Assembly (NCBI GenBank): GCA_041609895.1
Contig: JBFIPX010000191.1
Span: 1-6,427, forward strand
DNA from: JAHHLP01 sp041609895
GTDB taxonomy: Bacteria > Bacteroidota > Rhodothermia > Rhodothermales > JABDKH01
Direction of reading: 5' to 3'
DNA length: 6,427 nt
The notes below the pieces were generated by a model. That model did no database searches and had not been told where the DNA came from. It saw nothing but the letters and a program-made list of their open reading frames with translations. Positions 1-6,009 of the stretch are shown here, piece after piece. Both the position numbers and the translations under genes were made by a program. Position 1 is the first letter of the stretch, and every line of letters begins with the position of its first letter.

Positions 1-646
1 GAACGAGCTGGCGTACTTTGCGACGAAGGTCGGCACAGACATAGCCGGGGCGGTCCCTGTGATCGGCGACGCGTTGAGGACGGTCCTCCGGGGCGGTGAC
101 GATGTGACGGGTGCCACGCTGACCAGGTTCTATGCATTCCATGTGGCGCTTATCCCGGCCATCTTCATGATCGTCCTCGCGGTGCACCTTTTGTTTGTGC
201 AGCGGCAGGGGATGCACGAGCCGAGCCACTTCAGGCGGCAGCCGGAGGCAGCGAAGAAGACAATCCCGTTCTTCCCGAATTTTGTTCTGCGCGATGCCCT
301 GCTCTGGCTTGTGGTCCTGAACGTGCTTCTCTATCTGGCAGTGTTCGCACCATGGGAACTCGGCGAGAAGGCAGATCCGTTCGCATCAGCGCCCGAGGGA
401 ATTCGACCGGAATGGTACTTCATGTTCATGTTCGAAACCCTCAAACTGCTGCCCGCCCACATATTGTTCGTGGAAGGAGAAGTGGTGGGTGTGGTGCTCT
501 TTGGAGTGGGTGCGCTGGCCTGGCTTCTGGTTCCGTTCTGGGAAATCAAGGCGAAGCCGAATCGAAAATACCGGCCGATGCGTATCATCGGCATCTTTGT
601 CCTTCTATACATGGTCATCCTAACAGTCATCGGCTATGTCCTTTAG
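1..646 (+). CDS. Cytochrome b (b6 / subunit IV fused type), C-terminal part; 5' end outside window
   Basis: This is the di-heme b subunit of a quinol:cytochrome c oxidoreductase of the inner membrane. The reading frame is open from base 2, so the GTG at 59 is internal and not the start; 214 residues are visible. Helix D carries two heme-b histidines at visible residues 47 and 62 (H-X14-H), in a context like TLTRFYAFH...HLLF that resembles cytochrome b6. A subunit IV-like half follows, with PEWY of the quinol-oxidation site at 407-418 (visible residues 136-139), preceded by a DPFA...EGIR stretch typical of that region. Four hydrophobic helices are visible: about residues 40-67, 96-118, 152-180 and 191-214. 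Helices A-C and the other heme ligands are upstream of the window, as probably is a Rieske gene (inference). The stop codon overlaps the next gene by 11 bases, indicating co-translation. The family assignment is firm; the partner electron acceptor is inferred from the next gene. Confidence 0.95.
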   Translation, partial: NELAYFATKVGTDIAGAVPVIGDALRTVLRGGDDVTGATLTRFYAFHVALIPAIFMIVLAVHLLFVQRQGMHEPSHFRRQPEAAKKTIPFFPNFVLRDALLWLVVLNVLLYLAVFAPWELGEKADPFASAPEGIRPEWYFMFMFETLKLLPAHILFVEGEVVGVVLFGVGALAWLLVPFWEIKAKPNRKYRPMRIIGIFVLLYMVILTVIGYVL

Positions 647-2006
647 TCCGGCATCATCGAGCTCCCACTCGTCCGTTCTCAGATGGCTCTGTGCATTGCT
701 GGTCGCGGTAGCAATGCTGCCACAGGTCTCGCAGGCACAGGAGGTTCCTGAACAGCTTGCAGACGACCAGTGTGTGGTATGTCATTTCGATATTGAGAGC
801 CTTCCCGAGGACTTCAATCTGGAGGACATCCATTTGCAGAGGGGCCTCTCGTGCGCGGGTTGTCACGGCGGAGATCCCACGAGTGACGACGAAGACTACG
901 CGATGTCAAGGGAGGCGGGGTTTGTGGGCGTACCGGATCTCGAAGAGATCCCGGAGTTCTGCGGCAAGTGCCACGGCGACATCAACTTCATGCGACAGTA
1001 TCAGCCAAGGATTCGAACGGATCAGCTGTCGCAGTACCTCCAGAGTCACCATGGTCAGAGACTAAAGGAGGGCGCCCAAAATGTCGCGGAATGTGCCAGC
1101 TGTCACACCGCACACGCGATACTCCCCGCTTCGGACTCACGCTCTTCGGTGTACCCGCTCAACGTACCGGCCATGTGCAATAGCTGCCACGGCGATCCGC
1201 AGACGATGGCGGGCACCGGGCTGCGGCGGAACTACTACTCAGACTACGCAGAGAGCGTGCACGGCCAGGCTCTGCTTGTCGAACATGATCTTGGCGCACC
1301 GGCATGTAATGACTGTCACGGTAATCACGGAGCGACGCCGCCCGGGGTGCACTCGGTCAGCCATGTTTGTGGCACATGCCATGTGAATAACATGGAGTAC
1401 TTCGTAGAGTCGAAGATGGCGAAAGCCTTCGACGATTGGGAATTGCACCTCTGCGAGGAATGCCACGGCAACCATTCAATACGGCACACGTCGGACGACT
1501 TTCTGGGCACGGGTGCAACGTCAGTATGCGTCAACTGTCACGAGGAAGGGGAGCCGGGGTACGAAGTAGCGGCTCAGATGCGATCCCATCTGGCCGACCT
1601 CGTGGCCGCGTATGAGGCTACGGAATTGCGAGCGGAAGAGGTTCGGCGCGTCGGCATGGACGACACGGACATTGCGTTTCTCCTGCAGGAGTCGCGCCAG
1701 AACCTTATTCACGCGCGGACACTGGTTCACACGTTCGATGCTGAGCGCGTCGGCGAAGTCGCCAAGGAGGGTACAGAAAAGGCTCGCGAAGCTCTGATCC
1801 TGGCCATTGCTGAAATCGACGGATATTGGTCGCGCCGGATGGGCTTTGGAGTCGGGACGTTCTTCATAACCCTTTTGGCGGTGGCCCTTTTCTTCAAGAT
1901 CAAGGATATGGAAAAGGAGAGTGATCCGGGCGCGGTTGCGGAACAAAGCTTGCAAGACAAATTAGACGATTCAGCCGTTCGCGGCACCGGCCCTCAAAAG
2001 CCGTAG
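636..2006 (+). CDS. Nine-heme membrane-anchored cytochrome c (cytochrome bc partner)
   Basis: This 456-residue exported multiheme cytochrome c probably takes electrons from the preceding cytochrome b. A signal peptide spans about residues 1-35 (hydrophobic core LCALLVAVAMLP, likely cleavage after SQA). Nine CXXCH heme sites begin at Cys 46, 73, 109, 153, 181, 224, 245, 273 and 298. Two sites have the CHGNH form (228 and 277), and SHH at 137-139 and other scattered His could be distal ligands. Residues about 308-398 have no heme motif and look helical and charged. A transmembrane helix at about 402-421 is followed by a basic then acidic cytoplasmic tail. The ATG at 636 lies inside the end of the cytochrome b gene and has no clear Shine-Dalgarno, so translation is probably coupled. 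No cytochrome c1 or f is seen, so this protein may replace it (inference). The family resembles cytochrome c3-like multiheme proteins encoded next to cytochrome b in Geobacter-type genomes; no gene symbol can be given. Confidence 0.92.
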   Translation: MSFSPASSSSHSSVLRWLCALLVAVAMLPQVSQAQEVPEQLADDQCVVCHFDIESLPEDFNLEDIHLQRGLSCAGCHGGDPTSDDEDYAMSREAGFVGVPDLEEIPEFCGKCHGDINFMRQYQPRIRTDQLSQYLQSHHGQRLKEGAQNVAECASCHTAHAILPASDSRSSVYPLNVPAMCNSCHGDPQTMAGTGLRRNYYSDYAESVHGQALLVEHDLGAPACNDCHGNHGATPPGVHSVSHVCGTCHVNNMEYFVESKMAKAFDDWELHLCEECHGNHSIRHTSDDFLGTGATSVCVNCHEEGEPGYEVAAQMRSHLADLVAAYEATELRAEEVRRVGMDDTDIAFLLQESRQNLIHARTLVHTFDAERVGEVAKEGTEKAREALILAIAEIDGYWSRRMGFGVGTFFITLLAVALFFKIKDMEKESDPGAVAEQSLQDKLDDSAVRGTGPQKP

Positions 2007-2108
2007 CCGTGGATTTTGTGAACCGTAACGGTGACGAAAGCCGCCGGAAAAAAGGCGGAGCGTTCACTTTCTTGAACAGAATGTAGACAGACGGAGACAG
2101 GAGGGAAT
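2007..2108 (+). other. Spacer with three consecutive short inverted repeats
   Basis: No gene fits this 102-base spacer between the nine-heme and tetraheme cytochromes. It holds three perfect 5-bp inverted repeats in a row: ACCGT/ACGGT (2022-2032, 1-nt gap, so it cannot fold as a simple hairpin at full length), CCGCC/GGCGG (2041-2058, loop containing six A) and GTTCA/TGAAC (2062-2077, 6-nt loop). None is followed by a run of T, so this is not a classic intrinsic terminator. It could be an mRNA processing or stability element, or the site of an internal promoter, but no convincing -35/-10 pair is visible. Each repeat is short enough to occur by chance. Confidence 0.4.
2099..2105 (+). promoter_or_regulatory. 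Strong Shine-Dalgarno of the tetraheme cytochrome gene
   Basis: AGGAGGG lies just before the ATG at 2109, with a short spacing of 3-4 bases. It is the best anti-16S match in the window and fixes the start of the tetraheme cytochrome. It suggests this gene is translated independently of the upstream gene, unlike the two overlapping or abutting genes elsewhere in the operon. Confidence 0.8.
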
Positions 2109-2717
2109 ATGAAACGATTGCTATCAACGCTGACGGGCGCGGTGGTTCTCCTATGGATCGTCGCGGCGACTGTCAGCACCGAGCAGGCCGATAGTGCCGA
2201 TCCGGTCACGATCGCCACAAGCGACGGTGCCGAGTTCATCGGCACGGCAAGGTGCAAGACGTGCCACCGCAAGGAGGAGTCCGGAGAGCAGTTTCAGAAG
2301 TGGGAAGCCAGCGCGCACGCGCAGGCGTACGCTACTCTCGGCACACCGAAGGCAAAGGAAGTCGCTGCCGCAAAGGGCATCGCGGACCCCCAGACCGCGG
2401 ATGAGTGTCTGCAATGTCACGTGACAGGCCACGGCGTACCGGCCGAACTGCTGGGCCCAAAGTACAGCGTAGAGGATGGCGTGGGTTGCGAGTCGTGCCA
2501 TGGAGCAGGCGGCAACTACTATAAGAAGTCGACGATGGAGTCGATTACCTCGGGAGAGGTCGAAGGGGCTTCGGTTGGCCTGGTCACACCTACGGAGGAA
2601 ACGTGTGTCAAGTGCCACAACGAGAAGAGCCCATCGTTCAAGGGCTTCAACTTCGAGGAGTACTCGGCAAAGATCGCCCATCCCATTCCGGAAGCAACGA
2701 AGGCCGAATACAAATAG
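2109..2717 (+). CDS. Periplasmic tetraheme cytochrome c, c554-like family
   Basis: This 202-residue exported cytochrome is probably a periplasmic electron shuttle between the inner-membrane cytochrome module and the outer-membrane proteins encoded next. The signal peptide is at residues 1 to about 24 (MKRLL then a hydrophobic core AVVLLWIVAA). Four CXXCH sites begin at Cys 49, 100, 127 and 166. The region FIGTARCKTCH...FQKWEASAHAQAY is characteristic of the cytochrome c554-like group (GxxxCxxCH followed by WxxSxHAxAY); VTGHG after heme 2 and GVGCESCHGAGG around heme 3 also fit. There is no membrane anchor beyond the signal peptide, so it is probably soluble. The start is set by AGGAGGG at 2099-2105. 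In Nitrosomonas, c554 accepts electrons from hydroxylamine oxidoreductase, but no such enzyme is visible here, so that role should not be transferred. Family confidence is good; the exact partner is inferred. Confidence 0.88.
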   Translation: MKRLLSTLTGAVVLLWIVAATVSTEQADSADPVTIATSDGAEFIGTARCKTCHRKEESGEQFQKWEASAHAQAYATLGTPKAKEVAAAKGIADPQTADECLQCHVTGHGVPAELLGPKYSVEDGVGCESCHGAGGNYYKKSTMESITSGEVEGASVGLVTPTEETCVKCHNEKSPSFKGFNFEEYSAKIAHPIPEATKAEYK

Positions 2718-2729
2718 CTTCGTCCCACT

Positions 2730-2752
2730 ACAGGCAAGGGGGTTTAGCCTGT
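2730..2752 (+). promoter_or_regulatory. Hairpin enclosing the Shine-Dalgarno and GTG start of the barrel gene
   Basis: ACAGGC (2730-2735) pairs perfectly with GCCTGT (2747-2752), giving a 6-bp stem, extendable by one T-G wobble (2729/2753). The 11-base loop AAGGGGGTTTA contains the ribosome-binding site AAGGGGG (2736-2742), and the first two bases of the GTG start (2751-2753) are within the stem. The hairpin could lower or regulate initiation on the outer-membrane barrel gene. The pairing is seen directly; any regulatory effect is inference. Confidence 0.5.
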
Positions 2753-3938
2753 GCTGAAGCGACTAGTACTGCTGGCTGCAGTCGTTGGGGCCACCGCGGC
2801 CCCGACGTTCGGCCAGATTCAGTTTACAGGTACGATGCACTCGTACCTGTACTCTTTTGAATCCGCCGACGGAGACCAGCGCGGCGACTTCTACCAGGGT
2901 CTGCGATTCAGGACCTGGCTGAAGGAGGCGCCGCAGCTCCAGCTCCGCTCGTACATGCGCGTGGCCCGGCGGGGCGATCCTGTGGACTGGGAGGCCCGTT
3001 GGTATCACGGATTCCTTCGTTGGAAGCCGAGCCCGCGGGCGGACCTTCGCGTCGGACGGCAGTTCTTCTACGATGGCGTGGTCAACGGTACCGCCGACGC
3101 CCTCTCGGTGGCGGTGACCCCCGTAGATGAGGTAAGAGTCCGCCTGGTTGCCGGCCTTGAAACGCCGCGAGACCGCGCCTTTGAGTTTCTTTCGCCTGAC
3201 GACGGCTACGTTCTCGGCGGGCATGCCTCAGGCCGCATCGCCGACGAGGCAAAACTGGACGTGAGCTTCTTCCAGCGCACGCGATCCGACGAGACCGTGT
3301 GGCAGGTGGCGGGTGCGGCATTGACGGGCGAGCTGGTCGAAGGGCTGACGTACCTGGTAAGGTTCGACTACAACCTCCAGGACGAAGAATACCAGCGAAT
3401 GCGGTATCGGCTTACGTATGCCGGGGGTCCGTGGACCGTGTCCGGCGAGTTCCAGTCACAGCGCCCGCAGGTTCTGGAGGACTCCTACTTCAACATCTTC
3501 GAGCTGAACGCCTACAACCAGGTTCGCGGCGGCGCCTACTATCGGTTCGGTGACTACCAGATCGGCGTGCAGAACTACTACACGATATACGAGGAGGACG
3601 AGACGGGCAACGAAGTCCTGGCAAGCCTCTCGGCGAGGTGGGGCACACTGGGTCTGGTCTACCAGTCGGGGTTCGGTGGTGAACGGGTAGGTGTCTACGG
3701 AGAGGTCCGCTACGATGTCACCGACGCGCTGCAGGCGCGCGCCCAGAGCAGCTACTACAACTTCCAGCGCTACACCGCCGACTTCGATGAGGACGCCACG
3801 TCGTTCTCAGCCGGCCTGCGGTATCGGCCGGGACCTCAGGTCATGGTCGATGCGGAGCTGCAGGAGAGTCTGAACAGTCTGTACGACAATGATCTGAGAT
3901 TCCTCCTGCGCGTATCATACAGGATTACCACCCTCTGA
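2751..3938 (+). CDS. Outer-membrane beta-barrel protein, candidate porin of a porin-cytochrome conduit
   Basis: This 395-residue protein has a signal peptide at residues 1 to about 22 (MLKRLVLLAAVVGATAA, likely cleavage near TFGQ). The mature part, about 373 residues, alternates polar and hydrophobic/aromatic residues throughout, is rich in Tyr, Phe, Arg, Asp and Gly, and contains no cysteine, hence no heme site. Strand-like stretches such as LRFRTWL, LQLRSYMRVARR, VRVRLVAGLE, LTYLVRFDYNL, GGAYYRFGDYQIGVQNYYTIY and FLLRVSYRITTL are separated by short acidic turns. The length suggests roughly 16-18 strands (estimate), much smaller than MtrB/PioB-type barrels but closer to Geobacter OmbB-type porins. 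The protein ends in Leu rather than the common terminal Phe. The start is GTG, chosen because AAGGGGG stands 8 bases upstream and a good signal peptide follows. It sits directly before two large cytochromes, so it may sheath one of them across the outer membrane (inference). An unrelated porin is the main alternative. Confidence 0.85.
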   Translation: MLKRLVLLAAVVGATAAPTFGQIQFTGTMHSYLYSFESADGDQRGDFYQGLRFRTWLKEAPQLQLRSYMRVARRGDPVDWEARWYHGFLRWKPSPRADLRVGRQFFYDGVVNGTADALSVAVTPVDEVRVRLVAGLETPRDRAFEFLSPDDGYVLGGHASGRIADEAKLDVSFFQRTRSDETVWQVAGAALTGELVEGLTYLVRFDYNLQDEEYQRMRYRLTYAGGPWTVSGEFQSQRPQVLEDSYFNIFELNAYNQVRGGAYYRFGDYQIGVQNYYTIYEEDETGNEVLASLSARWGTLGLVYQSGFGGERVGVYGEVRYDVTDALQARAQSSYYNFQRYTADFDEDATSFSAGLRYRPGPQVMVDAELQESLNSLYDNDLRFLLRVSYRITTL

Positions 3939-3943
3939 AGGAG
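3938..3943 (+). promoter_or_regulatory. Shine-Dalgarno overlapping the barrel stop codon
   Basis: AAGGAG begins on the last base of the barrel gene's TGA stop (3936-3938) and lies 9 bases before the TTG start at 3953. It supports that unusual start codon and suggests that termination on the barrel gene and initiation on the 12-heme gene are coupled. Confidence 0.75.
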
Positions 3944-3952
3944 ACCCCGAAG

Positions 3953-4876
3953 TTGAAGTCCGGAACTGTCTTATTGATATCGCCCTTGATCCTGGCGTTT
4001 GTCTTCCAGGCGCGCCTTCCGGGGCCAGTCCCTGCAGAGGCGACGCGTGGCCTGATCTTCGACCACGTGCTGCACGTCGAAGACAACGAGATGGAGTGCG
4101 ACGAATGTCACGCCGGTGTCGAAGCTAGCCTGACGGGGCTGGATAATCTGCTGCCGGACAAGGACATCTGCTCGGACTGCCATGACGTGGACGACGATGA
4201 CGAGTGCGCGACGTGCCACGTGAATCCGGAGGACCCCGAGGGGCCACTCTACATCACAAAGTACAGTCAGAAGTTCGCGCATTCGGTACACCTCGCCGGG
4301 GGCTTCGAGTGCGCGGCGTGCCACGCGTCGGTCCTGGTGGCCGGGGCTCCGGAGAGCGCTTCCCTGCCAACGATGGTCAACTGCCAGGACTGTCACGAAA
4401 TGAAGTCGGCGCCGCTCGAGTGTGAGACCTGCCACATGCCGGAGGATGTGCTGAAGCCTGCCAGTCACAACCCGGGCTTTCTGCACACACACGGGGACAT
4501 GGCGCAGCTCGACACGCATGCGGACCTGAACGGCCTCTCGTGCCAGTCGTGTCACGACGACGACTTCTGTTCGGACTGCCACGAAGGCGACAACGTCGAA
4601 AGGCTTGCGCATCCGTTGAACTACGAGTTCACGCACGCACTGGACGCGCGGAGCCAGGAGAAAGCCTGCATCACGTGTCACACGGAGCCGGCCTTCTGTG
4701 TGGATTGCCACAACGACAACCAGGTGCTTCCGCAGAATCACCGCCCGGGGTGGGTCAACCGCGTCGACGGCGGCTTGCATCGCTTCGAGGCTGAGGCGGA
4801 CCTGGGGAACTGTATCGCCTGTCATCAGGATAACGCTGATCAGATCTGTCAACCCTGCCACGGATCGTTCGACTGA
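3953..4876 (+). CDS. Dodecaheme cytochrome c with c7-like repeated modules
   Basis: This 307-residue exported cytochrome has a hydrophobic signal segment (VLLISPLILAFVF, about residues 6-18) and a possible cleavage after AEA at 30. Twelve CXXCH sites begin at Cys 49, 73, 85, 120, 144, 157, 197, 206, 239, 249, 287 and 299, about one heme per 23 mature residues. Most sites are in close pairs (9-13 residues apart). FDHVLH, FAHSVH and FTHAL before heme sites are the FxHxxH pattern of cytochrome c7/c3-type proteins and supply likely distal His ligands. The first two modules are an internal duplication. The mature protein is very acidic. The TTG start is supported by AAGGAG 9 bases upstream. Its place between the barrel and the heme lipoprotein suggests a periplasmic or barrel-inserted component of an outer-membrane conduit (inference). 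A plain periplasmic heme wire is the alternative. It is not clearly orthologous to a named Geobacter Omc protein. Confidence 0.9.
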   Translation: MKSGTVLLISPLILAFVFQARLPGPVPAEATRGLIFDHVLHVEDNEMECDECHAGVEASLTGLDNLLPDKDICSDCHDVDDDDECATCHVNPEDPEGPLYITKYSQKFAHSVHLAGGFECAACHASVLVAGAPESASLPTMVNCQDCHEMKSAPLECETCHMPEDVLKPASHNPGFLHTHGDMAQLDTHADLNGLSCQSCHDDDFCSDCHEGDNVERLAHPLNYEFTHALDARSQEKACITCHTEPAFCVDCHNDNQVLPQNHRPGWVNRVDGGLHRFEAEADLGNCIACHQDNADQICQPCHGSFD

Positions 4877-4877
4877 C

Positions 4878-5897
4878 ATGCTGAAGTTGCGCAGTGTACC
4901 CATAGCCGTACTCGTCGTGTTGACCGCGTGGCTGCTGGCCTCGTGCGCTGATACGTCCGACTTTCTTGTCGAGAAGACCCATCCAGAAGGATGGAGCCAG
5001 CCTGCGTCGGAGAATTTCCACGGCAAGTTCGTGCGCGAGAGCGCGCAGCCGTCGGAGAGCTGTCAGTCGTGTCACGGGCAGAACTACAAGGGTGGCAGCA
5101 GCGGTGTCGCATGCGCCTCGTGTCACGCGGCGTATCCGCATCCGGACGGGTATCTCAATCCGTCGTCCAGCGGCTTCCACGAGGCCGTCTTTCAGGACAC
5201 GCGGGATTGGGACATCACCGTTTGCCAGCAATGCCATGCGAGCGACTACGGTCGGGAGATCATTCGCGTACAACTGGGCGAGCCGGAGATCAGCTGCCTG
5301 ACTTGCCATACGGCGGACGACGGACCGGAAGAGTGCTCAACCTGTCACGGCGGTGCGGAGAATATTGCGCCGCCGCAGGATTTGTTCGACAACACGGACA
5401 CGGCGGTTCCTGGTGTCGGGGCTCATCAGCAGCACCTCGGCGCGCAGATCGGTGCCTCTGTGGACTGCGCCCAGTGTCATGTCGAGCCCGATGGGTTCGA
5501 TGACGCGGGCCACGTTGTCGATGACGCAACTCCGGGACGGACGGAAGTCATTTTCGGCGCGGTGGCCTCGCACGCCGGCGCCGATCCGGTGTACGATTTC
5601 GCCAGCTCGACCTGCGGCAACAGCTACTGTCACGGCGGGTTTGTGTTCGCCAAAGCCGACGCCGGCGACAACGCATGGGCGTACACCGAGGACTTCATTC
5701 GCGGCAACAACCCGACGGTTGTCTGGACCGCCGTCGGCTCGGGCGAGGCCGAGTGCGGTTCGTGTCACGACCTGCCACCGAAAGGACACATTCCCTCGGG
5801 GCTCGTCTGTCGATCCTGCCACGTGGGCGTCACCGACGCGCAGAACAACATCATCAATCCCGACCTGCATATCAACGGGGAGAAGGATCTGTTCTAG
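4878..5897 (+). CDS. Nine-heme cytochrome c lipoprotein with CX4CH/CX2CH (Geobacter-type) module
   Basis: This 339-residue protein has a lipoprotein signal (core VLVVLTAWLL, lipobox LASC with lipid-bearing Cys 23), so it is anchored to a membrane, probably the outer one. Eight CXXCH sites begin at Cys 62, 79, 116, 140, 153, 197, 293 and 311; a ninth is the unusual CGNSYCH (CX4CH) at 246-252. Residues about 180-300 match the pattern of the Geobacter CxxxxCH/CXXCH domain (TIGR01904): GAHQQHL, CAQCH, later CX4CH with YCHGG, then W...CGSCHDLPP..H. The tail CRSCH...NPDLHINGEKD also fits that group. The frame is open further upstream (to 4698), but the ATG at 4878 gives the lipobox. It follows the previous stop by one base and lacks a clear Shine-Dalgarno, so translation is probably coupled. 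A role as the outer-face or inner-face cytochrome of a porin-cytochrome complex is inferred from context and lipidation. Confidence 0.9.
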   Translation: MLKLRSVPIAVLVVLTAWLLASCADTSDFLVEKTHPEGWSQPASENFHGKFVRESAQPSESCQSCHGQNYKGGSSGVACASCHAAYPHPDGYLNPSSSGFHEAVFQDTRDWDITVCQQCHASDYGREIIRVQLGEPEISCLTCHTADDGPEECSTCHGGAENIAPPQDLFDNTDTAVPGVGAHQQHLGAQIGASVDCAQCHVEPDGFDDAGHVVDDATPGRTEVIFGAVASHAGADPVYDFASSTCGNSYCHGGFVFAKADAGDNAWAYTEDFIRGNNPTVVWTAVGSGEAECGSCHDLPPKGHIPSGLVCRSCHVGVTDAQNNIINPDLHINGEKDLF

Positions 5898-6009
5898 TAG
5901 AACCCGACAGGGTAAATACAAACAATGCTCTGGTCGCTGACCCTCATTCGGATGAAGATCTGTCCGCGGCCCGCTCATGCTCACAGTACAAACGAAGAGG
6001 GATAGAGTC
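5898..6009 (+). other. Spacer between the heme lipoprotein and the choice-of-anchor V gene
   Basis: No gene fits these 112 bases. The only symmetry seen is GTTCTA-G-TAGAAC at 5891-5903, which spans the preceding stop codon and is too short and T-poor for an intrinsic terminator. No clear -35/-10 pair is visible. Whether the downstream gene belongs to the same transcript therefore remains open. Confidence 0.5.
5997..6001 (+). promoter_or_regulatory. Shine-Dalgarno of the choice-of-anchor V gene
   Basis: GAGGG stands 8 bases before the ATG at 6010 and supports that start for the truncated last gene. Confidence 0.65.

Noticed and set aside
59..61. GTG at 59 as the start of the cytochrome b gene
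   Set aside because: The frame is open to base 2, and the upstream residues (AYFATKVGTDIAGAVP) continue the cytochrome b sequence, so this is an internal Val codon.
2041..2077. Intrinsic terminator after the nine-heme gene
   Set aside because: The CCGCC/GGCGG hairpin is followed by GCGTTCACTTTC and not by a T-run, so efficient intrinsic termination is unlikely.
2072..2108. Internal promoter with TTGAAC as -35
   Set aside because: No acceptable -10 hexamer occurs at 16-18 bases downstream; the region there is AGACAG/GGAGG, which belongs to the ribosome-binding site.
4698..4877. Upstream extension of the lipoprotein frame to 4698
   Set aside because: This part overlaps the 3' end of the 12-heme gene in another frame; starting at 4878 gives a clean lipoprotein signal peptide.
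3971..5026. Long open frame of 351 codons on the minus strand opposite the 12-heme gene and the start of the lipoprotein gene
   Set aside because: The plus strand encodes twelve CXXCH sites and a signal peptide here. The antisense product is Val/Arg/His-rich with no domain, signal or ribosome-binding site, as expected from a GC-rich shadow frame.
5891..5903. Inverted repeat GTTCTA-G-TAGAAC as a terminator or operator
   Set aside because: The arms are only 6 bp and AT-rich, with a 1-base centre that cannot form a hairpin loop without losing pairs, and no T-run follows. An operator is possible but unsupported.
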